A stretch of DNA of 64,000 nucleotides from Echinococcus granulosus. Its lineage: Eukaryota; Platyhelminthes; Cestoda; Cyclophyllidea; Taeniidae. The notes under the pieces were generated by a model, which saw only the letters and a program-made list of their open reading frames with translations, made no database searches and was not told the origin of the DNA. Where the stretch lies: positions 150,768 through 214,767 of the forward strand of contig NW_020170507.1 of assembly GCF_000524195.1 (NCBI RefSeq), in the 5' to 3' direction. Below, in pieces: positions 47,996-60,300 of the stretch (the stretch's first letter is position 1; each line of letters starts with the position of its first letter). Made by a program: the position numbers and the translations under genes.

Positions 47996-48247
47996 ATGGA
48001 ACAAGAGAAAATGATCGACAGTAAAGAAGGTGATGGAGAGATTGAAGCCAACGAGCCTGCTTCTGAAGCAGCGGAGTAGAGCGGTGTCACCGACTCTGAT
48101 AAGGAGGAAGGCAAGGAAAACTAGGAAGACAAGCATAAAGGCAAGGAGGGGGAAGAAGTTGAAGCGGAGAAAGGTGAGGTAGAGGGCGGAGTGACAACTT
48201 GTATTTTAAGTGAAACAACAGTTTGTCGATGGCAAGGAACTCTGTAA
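47996..48247 (+). pseudogene. Relic of an acidic secreted-protein gene
   Basis: One frame continues for 84 codons through two TAG stops (48077-48079 and 48122-48124) to TAA at 48245. Its composition is that of the neighbouring genes: MEQEKMIDSKEGDGEIEANE, SDKEEGKEN and KGKEGEEVEAEKGEVEGG. There is no signal peptide; the sequence between a TATAAAAG at 47957 and the ATG is only about 30 nt. Retained acidic bias across two stops argues for decay of a real gene rather than chance. It lies between the acidic genes at 37.1 and 49.4 kb. Confidence 0.6.
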
Positions 48248-48249
48248 GG

Positions 48250-49330
48250 TGAACCTAGGTGTGGAAAGTGAGGTAGCATAGGAGGGAACCGCTCTGGTAT
48301 TTGTTTAGCATCCTGCAGATAAACCCGACTAATACGAGGAGGCAAAGTGACCTTATCCCCAACCAAGTGGTTGAAGTATCTAAGGTTGTGCTCTACAGTA
48401 GTGCTGTTTTGCAAACACCAAAATCACGTCCTGGATGTTAATACTAGTGCCAGTGCATTTATGAATTTTAATAAACTATTAGATGATCAGCTGATTGTCT
48501 AGAACAATGATGAAGACGCCTAATTGTTTGATGAAAAACTGACCATTATTTGGATGTTGTGGCTCTTGTAAAAAAGTTTAAAATTCTCTGATTACTTTAT
48601 TAGCTTCTTAAAGCTTCATAAACAGTCTCTTAATTTGTAAATAAACTGAACGTCCTAAATAAGGCAAGTAATACCTCCCAATACAAGGGTTAAGCTCACC
48701 CCTAAATTGTTTTTCCTTCTGAGTATCTCGTACACCTCTCACCTCGCTAAAGTGAATTCCACTTTCTCCATCTTCTTACTGATAGTCCGGATGTAGCTAA
48801 TCCGTGTTTTACTCTTTCCCTTATAACTAATCCCCCACTATTCATGACACAGAATTACACTACACCGTTTCTTGCATTACTTGGGGATCACTGATATTAT
48901 TCCTAACACTTTCTTATCAGTATTCCACTTCTAACGTAAGCAATGGGATAAGTGCTTGTCAAGCCTAAGACTGCCAGCGTTATATTGGTGTGTGTTACCA
49001 TAACCGTTTATCTAAAATGTTAAATAAACACATCACTTTGTACTACATTCCACATTCTACTTAGGAAATTACATAAAAAGTTTCAATGGGATGAGCTGGA
49101 GCATGGGGAAGAAGGATGATCGGAGCATCAACATTTCTAGGGTACCACAGTTACTTGCTTGATGGTTGGCTTCTTAAGCAATTGCACTAGCTTAATTTGC
49201 ACAGACTTCAGTGAGGAGAAGCACACTTTAACTGTAGAATAAACCAATCAGGTGGAAGAAGGAGTGCAGCCACCTCTACGCACACTGCCTCAGCTACATA
49301 CGCTTAGCTTCTATGGTACACCATACATAT
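48250..49330. other. No supportable gene
   Basis: Spacer between the relic and the second acidic gene, with short frames only. ACATATAG and ATATATTAA near 49325-49346 may serve as the promoter of the next gene. Confidence 0.5.
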
Positions 49331-49388
49331 AGCAACTCATATATTAACGAGTTCACGACGAGTGCTTTCGAGATCAAGTGATTACATC

Positions 49389-49862
49389 ATGAGGACCGTT
49401 CTTATTTGGTTCGCGATTGCCGGACTTTTGGTAGCTGGGTTTACCAAACCTGTTACTGTCGAAAATGTGAAAGAAGAGGATGACATAGAGAAAGAAGAAA
49501 AAGAGGAAGGTGACGAAGATAAGGATGAATTAGACGGCTCTAATACTGAGGACAATGTGGAAGAGAAAGAAGAGCAAGAGCAAGAGGAAGCGGAAGAGGA
49601 TGAGGGTGAGGAGGAGGATGAGGATGAGGAAGAAGGGGAGACAGAAAAATCCGTTGAAGAAGGTGGCGAAGATAAGGACAATGTGGAAGAGAAAGAAGAG
49701 CAAGAGCAAGAGGAAGCGGAAGAGGATGAGGGCGAGGAGGACGGAGAAGATGGTGATGAAGAAATTGAAGAGAAATTCGATGATGGTAGTGATCATGGGC
49801 CTAAAGGACCAATTGAACAGAGGAACGCTGGATTACCGGCGAAACGGGTAGCAGTTCTGTGA
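49389..49862 (+). CDS. Secreted Glu-rich protein (unrecognised family)
   Basis: Intronless, 157 residues. The ATG at 49389 starts a signal peptide (MRTVLIWFAIAGLLVAGF), so it is preferred to upstream in-frame non-ATG codons. The mature protein is almost wholly Glu/Asp/Lys. It contains an internal duplication, DNVEEKEEQEQEEAEEDEGE, once from 49551 and again from 49677, 126 nt (42 codons) apart and almost identical in DNA. The tail is less acidic (GPKGPIEQRNAGLPAKRVAV). It resembles the 37.1-kb product in plan (signal peptide, Lys/Glu start, acidic body, single exon) but lacks its FKPG and Gly/His repeats. Function unknown; a calcium-binding secreted or matrix protein is one possibility. Confidence 0.8.
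   Translation: MRTVLIWFAIAGLLVAGFTKPVTVENVKEEDDIEKEEKEEGDEDKDELDGSNTEDNVEEKEEQEQEEAEEDEGEEEDEDEEEGETEKSVEEGGEDKDNVEEKEEQEQEEAEEDEGEEDGEDGDEEIEEKFDDGSDHGPKGPIEQRNAGLPAKRVAVL
49551..49740 (+). repeat. In-frame 126-nt duplication in the Glu-rich gene
   Basis: GACAATGTGGAAGAGAAAGA and the following ~35 nt occur at 49551 and again at 49677. The near-identity means the duplication is recent compared with the rest of the locus. Confidence 0.9.
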
Positions 49863-49868
49863 AATAAA
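49863..49868 (+). terminator. Polyadenylation signal of the Glu-rich gene
   Basis: AATAAA directly abuts the TGA stop at 49860-49862, implying a very short 3' UTR. Confidence 0.6.
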
Positions 49869-51139
49869 TGTTCCTTTTCATTATTTGTTGAACTACTGGA
49901 TGGTCGCCTTTCATTTGTTCTCCCTCATTCTATGATAAAACCATGTCCTTTTATGCAGCTTATGATTTTCGGTTGAGATAATGAGATGAAGGTGTTATTT
50001 TGTTCTTTTGATTTCCTGTAATTAATGCAACCTGATTTTGCTTTCAAAAGACCTATCATCTTTTTTATTGTTATATCGAATCAGTGAAATTCAAACAAGT
50101 CTGAGCAACTTTATGAACATTTTAGTCACAGTTAATGAGTTAGGCCATAGCTTTACGGTTTTTCTCATGACTTACTCTTTGGACCGTTATTGAGAAACTG
50201 ATATTAGTAAAGCATTTTTTAGGTTTCATGCTTAAATTTGAACTAAACAATGATGAGATTGATCTTCTAGAGAAGAGCTCAAAGTTTCAGCGATTATTTT
50301 CGTTGACTAGCTGTTGGCAAAGACTTTAAAATTACACTAAACCCCTAAGGCAGGGTAAGGTTTAGCATTTATTTTCACCGTCTCCATTATTTGAGGCAAG
50401 TAAATTTCAGGACCATTCACTGGGACTTTATCTTTGTTAAGGAAACAAGTGCATCTACCCATTGCATTAGAATTTAAGGGTAAGCAACTGAAACGACTTG
50501 ATAGATACTTCTGGCCCCAGACAAATTACAAATGGGCTTGAAATTGAGTAAATTAGGGGTAGACGTGGTGTGAGGTTAAGCCAACACGGCCTTGCTACTT
50601 TGCATATTTGCTCCAGTGAAGTAAATCACAGGGCTTGTAATCGAATAACTTATCTATAGTATTCTCTTTCACACGAATTAACTGAGTTGGTCATTCCTAC
50701 TAAGGCTCCAAGTTTTAGGTAAGTTGAAAACGGTTGAAATTTTTAACTATTCGAGCCAATTAATACAGAGCATAAACAGTTTTAGAACACACTACTTTAT
50801 TCACATTGGATTTCAGTTGATCTTTTAACGGTATTGGTTATAACCCCTAGTTTTGTCGATTATTATTACTTTTGTGAGTCATTGATGCATCCCTATGTAG
50901 GAAATATTTCATTTGGAGATTAAGAAGGGTAACGGGGATGTCCGTCAGAGAATCAGTTCCGATGAGAGATTTGCCACTTTTCATACTCCTTCTGCAGTGG
51001 AAAATTCGATTTCACAATTTTTTTATTATATTGCCAATGGTTTTGGAGAAAGAAGGACCTTGTATGATCGTTCAACAGATGGCTATCCTTGTTTCAGTCT
51101 ATCAATGAACGCTTTTATTGGAAGATCTTAACTTCAAAG

Positions 51140-52123
51140 GTACAACGGTGGAGCATCAAAGTGGCCCCTTTTTCAAAACCGAGAGTCAAACAACCGACGC
51201 ATTACATAGACTTCTCATCTTTTGAGCATATTCTCTGGCGCTTCCCTCCCTCGACCTCCCGCTTTAGTCATCAAAACGTAATCTGTGCTGTAAGGAAACA
51301 TCCACGAGCAAACCGTACCAGTCATCAAATTTTCACGCCACTAAGGAGACATTTGATTGCAACGTCACTGATCCCTTAAGGCATTTTTACTGGACCTGGA
51401 GTTTCGTCCCGTATTGGGGGACGGACAATGTGTTCACCATCACGCGTGTTCACACCTAGACTTGGGAACACTGGCCCAAAAGCAGTCATATAACAACTGA
51501 CGGGGTTTGACGTAGTTCCGAGCAGGTAGGGTTTCGTGTCTATTACTACTTGCCAAGTTGTTCTCACAACGGAGCTGCCCAGTCATTTCAGTATATCTGG
51601 ATTTTATTCAGCTACCACAGAAGTGGAAGAGGTATCGCGTTTCCACGCATTTAATATCTTCATACAGGTATGTTAAGCAGCTCCGTAATACACTTCTCCC
51701 GATCGTTTGTGGTTAGTTTCGCCTCTGCTGTTGTTAATAGCTTCCCTGCAGAACATGAAAATGGGTTGTTGCCAGAGGTAGACGTCATTTTCAACTCTTC
51801 TGTCGGTAGCTGTTACAGATTCTCCCATCCGTGGGATATGGAATTCCTCCATCAAGTCAAGGTATATCGTTCAGCAGTAGGAATTGGGATAGATGACATT
51901 TAAAATTGGGTCTGCTTTTCGCTGCCACCAATGTGACGCCTTGCGACTTCCCCAAAGGCGAAGGGAGATATGACACTTAGGTGGAATATATTGTATCGGT
52001 GTGCAGTCAGGCTTGGGGCTACTGGCATGTTGCGCAGGATAGCCCACCTGGCTTTGGCACAATGAGGGCGACTCAAAGTGGACCAATTACTGAAACGGAG
52101 ACTTAAAAAATTATCGGATTACA
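51140..52123 (-). mobile_element. TRIM-like element with complete 5' LTR and truncated 3' LTR
   Basis: In its own (minus) orientation: 5' LTR 52123-51932, one-base spacer, primer-binding site TGGTGGCAGCGA (51930-51919), internal region to 51207, then the start of the 3' LTR (51206 down to about 51140), which is cut off. The internal region matches that of the 5.9-7.0 kb copy over most of its length, for example ACCTGTATGAAGATAT and GGGATCAGTG(A/G)CGTTG. A 60-codon frame (51855-51673, starting MEEFHIPRMGESV) covers the region of possible Gag ancestry but in a different frame from the other copies. Confidence 0.85.
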
Positions 52124-53278
52124 GCAGGTGTGCATAACGGAATCTTTGATTTTCCTTATTACTAGGAGAACCATGTACTACTGATAAAGTAACTTCTTGC
52201 AAAAATTGTGTCTCAAATGAATAAGGAATGACACTCCGTGAAAACTTACCCTTGCTGGCTTTAAAAAGGCAAAAAATACGTATTTCATAAAACAAAACTT
52301 GCAGTATCCCACTGATCTGGATCTGTCTTGATTTGGGAATTGTGATATTATGAAGGAGCACTAAATGTAAATTCTGAGTATCAGAATGGTCCCTAAACAT
52401 TAAATTCAGTTGTGACATTAAGAGGGGCCTCTTACTTGGATTATCAGCCTCAAGGCAAGGGTAGAACGGAAATCGTAATAAAAATTCTTAACTCCATCAA
52501 ATCCTATTCCGGCTACTTTTTATCTGCAAAAATATCTAGGGATTCATTTTGCAACTCGTTAAACCATTTTTTATTCACTCTACCTTTCATGAAACCAACT
52601 TAATCAAATTTAACCCAACCAAATACTGTAATCGGTATGCATTAAATGTAGTTTAGGATTCAAAAACGTCACATTTGGTTCTTCAAAAATAAAAAGGGCT
52701 TTTAAGAATATAAAGTGGCATCAGGCCTAGTCTAAATGAGATATTAGGGCGAGTTGTAGATTTGAACAGGCAACTTGGATGACTAAACATTGATTTTGGC
52801 CATTTTTTGAATATATAGTGCTCTACATCCAAGCCGAAATGAGATTAAACGAGGAAATATTATTTAATTGTGATGAAAAGTGCAAACTAAGGTGGTGAAA
52901 TTTTCATGGACTTGAAGAACTCTACAATTAAAATAAACCTTTTGAAATGACTTTGCATTCAAATTTGTTTTACTTCTGGTTGAAGAATTTTCAAGCGCCG
53001 TTCTTCTTGTTAAAACAGGATTGTTTGCTTGGCTAATTCAAATTGACTGCCGGATTAATGCAAATGTGTTTTGGGAACATCTATGCCAATCTCTACTTTG
53101 CCGCCTCAATGAGACCTACTGAAGCAAATTCAAATAATAGTAAGAATCAAGAATTAGCCCCGCTGAAAGCCGCTACATATTTTGCTGATTTTAGAGATTC
53201 TTAAATCGCTTGAAGTTTGGAAAATTTCAGACCAACCCAATCAGTGATTTACGACTTCAGGCATCCTAAGTATGCTGT

Positions 53279-53451
53279 TGTAATACCTTTGGTTGCTTTT
53301 ATAACCCTCAGTTTTAGTAAAGGCGCCACTTAGGCGCTGGCTAGCCCTTGGACCGTGCCGGTTGCCCCGACCCCTACTCCACGTTATTTGTTTATATTCT
53401 GCCAGAGTATTATGTCTTATCTCGCTTGAAGGGCAGTCTCGGGGCGCTACA
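53279..53451 (+). mobile_element. Solo LTR, TRIM-like family
   Basis: TGTAATACCTTTGG to GTCTCGGGGCGCTACA, with AAAGGCGCCACTTAGGCGCT and GAGTATTATGTCTTATCTCG. Slightly shortened by internal deletions. Confidence 0.8.
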
Positions 53452-54497
53452 TTAACTGTTGATTTTTAACTTTAGCTATGGTCTTTGAACAGCTGAAATT
53501 ACCAGGAAAGTTTATCATCGGTAATCGTTGAAGTAAAAATTTTTAAAATTACCTGATAAAAGTGAAAAGCCTTCGTGGGATGGCAGCAAGTTCCCTATAA
53601 TGACCTATCAAACGATAGGGTGACAATGTTTCCTGGGGCATCAGAGTACGACAGTAAAGCTGTTAGTTCAAGACTCAATTGTGTTGAGACATCTACTTTC
53701 CTTGCTTAACCGCTTCGCAACTTTCTTCTAAAGTTCCTCCATTTTGTTTTATTCTGATAAAGTTGCTAGTTTAAATAACAAAAAAAACGAAGTTATGGGA
53801 CTATAATGTGACTTTTTGAAATGTTACAAAACTCAATGCATACTGTGATCGAACGATTCGTAACGGGTCCTGTCTTACCATAACAACATGGTGTAAGGCG
53901 ATGAAAATGTGCCAAATGTTTTTTTACTCTGGCGTAAATTTTACTCAAATTCAGATCATTGCGATACATGCCACGCTGCAAATCAAATAAGAAAATTGTT
54001 AAGATGTTGTGTCAAGAGCTAATTGCTCATAGTTTATGTAAACAAAAGCCGTATCCTAATCTAACAGTTGCCACCGTAACCTGAGCTTTAAGAGCCTTCA
54101 AGGAAAAAGGGCAGCCCCAACCTATCGAGATTTAAACATGTCATCTAATGAAAATGTTGGACAGGATAATGCATTATTTTATCTCATAGTTACTTGTAAA
54201 TGCTTTTGAACGCATTCTAGAACCCTTGCAGCAAGTTTACATTACTATCCCTTTGACAAGCAGCATTAAAATCATTCACGATCCTTTGTTCCTTTTTTTT
54301 CTGTACTTTATTCGAACTCATCTCGCGTGGTCTCTTACAGAGGACTAAAGTGTTCATTATGGCTACGGTAAATGTTCCACCAAAATTCTGTGTCAGAAAA
54401 GTCAGTGGCAAAAAGGTGGCATTGAAACAAGGTATTTTATCTGATCGTATACTTCGATTGGTTATATTGGCGGTTAGAAAATTTACTGAGACGTACA

Positions 54498-54683
54498 TGT
54501 AATCCTTTGGGACTTCCTCAAGGACAAGAAAAAGATGTAATTTTAGGGTAGAGTATATATATTCAACATGCAGTAGGACTTGGGGCCACCCGTATGACCA
54601 TTGTCTGACTGCGACCCAATGGCGGAGTCCCCAAGTGGCCCGCTGCCCAAATTAAGATGTAAGTGAACGGCAAATATGTTACA
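54498..54683 (-). mobile_element. Solo LTR, TRIM-like family
   Basis: Plus-strand ends TGTAATCCTTTGGGACTTCC and ATATGTTACA. Contains GAGTATATATATTC and CAGTAGGACTTGGGGCCAC. The flanks GTACA and GTATA match 4 of 5, consistent with an aged target-site duplication. Confidence 0.75.
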
Positions 54684-57240
54684 GTATAGTAATTTACTGA
54701 TAACCAGAGATGTGTTACTTATAGTAAGTTCATCTTAAAATAAGTATTTTTGTCAGAGTTAAAATTTTATTAAATTTCGAAATGCCTACAATGGGAATAC
54801 AATACCAATAGATTTAAGGAATTTTGATTTGCTTGATATTTGGCAGAGGAGTAGTGAGGAGAATGCATTTGTTATCGTAGCCATCTCAGAAGAGCTTTTG
54901 TGTCGATTCAACAACGAGTTAGGTTTGGCTGAAACTCAGTGCAACGCAGCCTAAATTTTACGCACGGCCATATGGTACAGGGAACCAACTTGAAAATCCT
55001 TTCACTCTTTAGCAGGACCATAACCTTAATGCTACCGATAAGAAACCTTGAGATCTTCTACTCTATTTTGTGAGAAAGTAAAAACCTTATACTTTCCAGC
55101 CCTTTTAAGGAGCATCGAGATCAGATTACCATACCTCGAAAGCTTAAGCTCTGTGTTAAAGGCCACGGCTCAGCTAAGAAGGGCAGTTCTATTTTTCATT
55201 CTGTAATGTGCACAAAACGTGAACCTTCATTCCGCTTAACTACTTCTGTGTGGCTGCGCTAGGTGGTCCCCTGGGTAAACAGTCGAGTGAAGTGGTTAAA
55301 GAAAACAGCATAATACCATGTGGTGAGAGCACACAGGGCCCACATGGTCCGTTAACCAACGTAAAGGCACCAAAGTAAACTATTTTAAGGGAGAAGGCTT
55401 AGCTAATCACCGTCAACATCAACAAGTTCACTTCTGCTTCGTAAACACGAACACTTTGTTTCTACCGATACCACCCTTCTATTCTTTAGGCCTTTTCAGG
55501 TGCTCCAAATGTATCAACAAGACAATTTTTCTTTAAAGATTACAATTTACTGTTTTGATTCTGCTATATTCCTAGGCAGAGTTAGTTGTGCAAGAACAGA
55601 AGCTTTTAAGCTAATATTTTTGGTGAAAACCACCAAAATAAATTTCGCGTAAAGTTGCATGAATTAGATGGTATCCAATTGGCAAGGTTTCAGTTCAAAT
55701 TTTAACGATCAAGAATTCAAAATAGCATAAAAAGTTGGTAAAATGCAACCGGAGAACCAAAATTATACAACAGGGCCAAACATAATTCTTTAAAATTTTA
55801 GACACACACTAAACAAGACTAAAAGCTGTTGTTAAAGTGTCATTCTAAAATCGAGGTTTTAGTAGCAATATGCAGCTATTCAGAATCAAAAACTAAAGGA
55901 ACCTCTGAATAGGATACACTTTTAAGCGACCCATTACAGGATAAAAATTAGTTTTTTTGAATGAATTGATCCTGAATGGAAAGTTTTGTTACCTTGTTGC
56001 TACACTTTCACTAAATACACCCTCCCCAAAATTGATGTAAAAATTCTGTCAAATCATACTCATTGGTTGTTTCCCAGCAACATCTTATGACAAGCAAGTG
56101 AGTCAAAAGCACGCAAAAGAGTAGAGAGCATAATAAAGAGGTCTACATCGATAAACTGATACATCTCTGCCTTGGGAGGTGTTTGGAAAAACAATTACAT
56201 GGGCATTACAAATCACTAAGGTTAGGCTACAGAAAGCCATTGCAGCGAGGTAGCCCAAACACCGTACGAACGTCCTGATAGCCTGATAATAACGCTTCTT
56301 TTTCAAAAGACCGATCCGTTTTTCAAAGGGCAAATATATCTTTCAAAAGTAGTTGTTAAAAACAATAATAACAAAACCAGCTCCCACTGGCAACTTGTGA
56401 ACAATAAGTGATGTAATTTGACAATGTGTTCTTGATTTGGTTTACTTTAGAGTAAATCCCATTAAGAAATTATTACGAGATCGTTTAAATAAAAGAGATA
56501 GATAAATTGCTAAACAAGTACCACTATTGACAGAATTAAACGATTTCACTTAGGTCAAGTATCTGACAAGCGTATATGTAGTAATTTATCCTCCGTTTTT
56601 TGTCATTGTTAACGCGAAGACTTGTAACACATTTGCATCTAGAGCACATTTAACCATTGGGTGTCGCATGTTTTTACTTGTCGCCCATTCGTTCGGAGTC
56701 CATTTCGCTTCAAGGTCAGAATGCCTCCAGGCTTCTGTGTGATGCATTCACACAAGGTGACGAATTAGCTTGTTTGCGGGGTGTATTAAGTGGGTTGTCT
56801 AGAAATCACAGCTCCGCATTACAGGATCTGTTTCAAAATAGAGTGGTGTTATCCAAGTTTCTTTGTGATGCGTGCAAACTTGTTAGGCGTCTGATCTAAC
56901 AGGTCGTTTAGGTTTTTGGCTGTCACTCCCACTTATTTTTATCACCAAACCATTTGTGTCATTTTGTGAGGGAGATTGTGGAGTCCCAACATACTGATTC
57001 CAATCCTACTTACATATTATGTCAATTGGTATAAGCACACCTAATAGTACAAATGATAAGAACCAGGTTCGACAAAATTTTTGGTGCATTTACCCTTAAA
57101 AAACAGCAAATAACTTGGTGACGAATAAGTGTTAAAGTAAAGAAGCGTAGTAATCTTTCGGGAAGAACTGCTTATTTGTGAATAAGACACAGTAGCTAAA
57201 TTTTACTGCCACAAGAAGATATATTTTGCTTTAACTGCTC
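54684..57240. other. No supportable gene
   Basis: AT-rich. An 80-codon frame at 56657-56899 (containing ASRLLCDAFTQGDELACL) looks somewhat protein-like but has no convincing splice sites or known motif. Confidence 0.45.
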
Positions 57241-57249
57241 ACATCTTGC

Positions 57250-57385
57250 AGATTACCCAGGGTGCCTAACTCAACCGAAGCTGTAAAGTGCTTTGGATAT
57301 TATAACTGTCAATATTTTAGAAGCGATCGCATTATTCCTAACTTCACTAAAAGCGATGCTGAAAAAGGCGTTTTTTGACGAAAAG
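57250..57385 (+). pseudogene. Fragment of a Ty3/gypsy reverse transcriptase (thumb region)
   Basis: One open frame reads RLPRVPNSTEAVKCFGYYN then CQYFRSDRIIPNFTKSDA before a stop. This recalls the gypsy RT thumb pattern (P.P....V..FLG..N.YR.FIPNF.K.A). No other pol motif was found beside it, so it is an isolated remnant, different from the 41-44 kb relic. Confidence 0.5.
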
Positions 57386-57389
57386 GCTA

Positions 57390-60300
57390 TTAGACTCGGT
57401 GATAATGATTCGATTTACCTTCGATCAGTAGGGAACTTGTCAGTCTGCAACTCCACATTTTAACTATTTCATGTTTTTAAAATCGCAACTTCATTATTGT
57501 CTGTCAAAATTACTAAACTTATGACAAAATTGTCATATCAGTATGTCTATATGGTAGTTGTACCAACTAGAAATAAAATAACGTTCAGATTTATGAATTT
57601 TCACTACAGCCTCAGTATCATAATTAACAACTGATTTCTTTGCTGAATTATGGTTTTTTGACAATTAAGAGGATGACTTACAGGTAATAAAGATGACTTA
57701 CGTACATTGGGATCTATTATCAATGAAACACGCCAACAAGTAGGGAGCGATTTGCATATCCCTTCTACCTTTCCACAGAGCAGGAGTGAGCCTTACCAAC
57801 TCAGTGAACTTATGTTACTCTTAGCCAGACTAACATACATCCTTCCGAGTTCATTCGTAGCTGAATTGGGGGACCATTAAGCAGTCCTTAAGATGTTGTT
57901 TACATCCCTATGCTTGGTGTGAGTCCACGCACTCTGGACATCATTAAGTGCTACCTTTTAAGAAACCAAAAGTGAGATTTTAGAATTTGGACTTCTCTTC
58001 CTTATCTGTGACCTTAAGACCGATAAAAGCTCAAGATAATATCAAGGAATTTACACTTTAAAGGAGGTAGTTTAACGAAAAATACAACGAAAACTTGTTA
58101 GTATTTCGTATGCCAATTTTTAAGTGCATTTTAAACCCAAACCTAATTCATCATTATGGTTGAAATTCAGAGGTGAAAAACTAGGGGTTTTATAGTGAAG
58201 CAATTTTTGAATACCACTTTGATCCATAGTTATTCAGAAGTGATGAGAAATCCCCATAGCAGCAAAGAGGCAAGAAGTCAGTTTAGTTTATTTCCGATGA
58301 TGCAAGTTATAGAAACCATGCGGTGGATTGTTGCTAGTTAGAAACTAAACACCAATTTTCCTTACTATTACCTAACGTCCAACCTTGAAAGATTACAAAA
58401 AAACATTGAATTTGTTAATAACAAAGAGGCTGTCAATATATTTCTCTGAGCTGTTTCCCCTCCGCGCGATTGTCACGATGGAATTCTAAAGCGTTGTACT
58501 GTAAGGTAACGAATAGGTACAAATCCACGAGACCTCATAGGGGCTGAGAACTTACTGCAGCATGTTTATTTGCATCTAAGTTACGTAAATTAATACAACG
58601 CTTATTTACAATCAAAATAAATAAAATAGTAGCNNNNNNNNNNNNNNNNNNNNNNNNNNNNNNNNNNNNNNNNNNNNNNNNNNNNNNNNNNNNNNNNNNN
58701 NNNNNNNNNNNNNNNNNNNNNNNNNNNNNNNNNCGAGTTTCTGGAGGAACTTCCTTCTATGCTGGTGTGCGAGTCTAACCGTTTCAATAGATTCATATTT
58801 TGACATAACAAAGTGGCCTAAATAATAAGGAACAAAAGAAGACTACTTTCCGAATGGCAGCACTTGGCCCTCCCGAAGTTGCTTGGCTCATTTGTTCCTC
58901 ACTTGCCTTTTATTATTCACTGCAAAACAAATCCATGAATTTTTATGAAGCTAATGGATTCTAACCGGTACTGAAATATGATCTAATCAAAAATGCACTT
59001 TTATGAATAAAAAAATATAATTCGTTAGCTATATGCCTATGGGTTATGAACGCATAGCTAAAAATAAACTATCGAAGCAACTTCTTAGAATCTTACACAG
59101 TTCACCTTCAAAATGTCACCTAGAATGGTGCCACAGAGAGGGGAAAATAATTCATCTGTTACACATTGCATCATATTGAGAAGCGATACTCAGTGCTACA
59201 TTGAGCCAACTCAGAATCTGTCAAGAATTGCGCAGATACGCCACATAAGAAGGCACCACTGTTCCCTTGGAAAGCTCAATTTCGCATCAAGATTGTGCAA
59301 GCACTCATCATAACTGGCAATTAGTACCAAATTGTCTCAGGAGTGACTAAATGATTGACAGAAAACCCTAGCTTTTAGAGAAAAGAGTTGCACTTTGTGA
59401 TTTATAGTGACCCAAAATAGTGATATTAAAGTATTTATTTTCTGCAAAAGGCACAATTTTCCATCGTGCGAAATTCGTTATAGACCAAGCCTTTTCGAGT
59501 TCTTGAGCAATAATTCTGGTTAATGGTGGTTAATGACAGTGGGAGTTAAACCTGATCTGATTAGAAGCAATTTATACATTGGCAGTGGTATGGCTGAAAT
59601 CTTATGGGTGTTTAATTTTGTGCATTTTAATATAAATAGGAGAATAAAATTAGCATACTTTTGGGAACTAATAAATAAAATTTGATCTTGTAATATACAT
59701 GGTTTAAAATCCAAGTCTAGCAAAATTATTCCAACTATTTTCCATGGAATCTGCGCAAGCTGCTTTAAAGAAGTAGATCATGCCAATAATGAAGGACAGT
59801 TTCTGTGAGGTTAATCGTCATAATTTGAGACTATAGCAGAACTCAATTCTTATATTCCTTCAAGCAGAATAAGGGAGTTAGTATTGTAGGTACAGATCTA
59901 GCCATTGTAGTAGCACCAAAAACACTACGGAAGATAATATCGTGTTGATTTACTTTGAAGTTTGCAGTGATGGCAAGTTCATGGCCTGGTTTTAGATTGA
60001 TTTGTCAGGAACTGGTCCATTTCAAGCATACCTTTAAGCCTTGACAATAGCTGCCTTTAAAGTCCTTCTATTTCCCTGGTGGTTAATACACAGCCTTTTA
60101 GGACATATGGAAAGAAACTTAAGAATCAGCTTTTAACAGGACGGTGGTGAGAAAGTGCCGACGGCCGAGTACTAGCGAGCACACCTCGTGGGTATGAAGG
60201 CATGGAACCCTTGCAGAAACAGGAATAAAAGCAGCAGCAGAAAAGCAGATACAATGTGGATCTCAGAGGTGGCACAAATTGTAAATGAGGACCGCGATCA

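Noticed and set aside
50913..51131. 72-codon plus-strand frame next to the truncated TRIM-like copy
   Set aside because: Protein-like composition, but no splice sites, ATG start or homology I can name.
56657..56899. 80-codon plus-strand frame containing LLCDAFTQGDELACLRGVL
   Set aside because: In-frame stop just upstream, non-ATG start, no recognised family.
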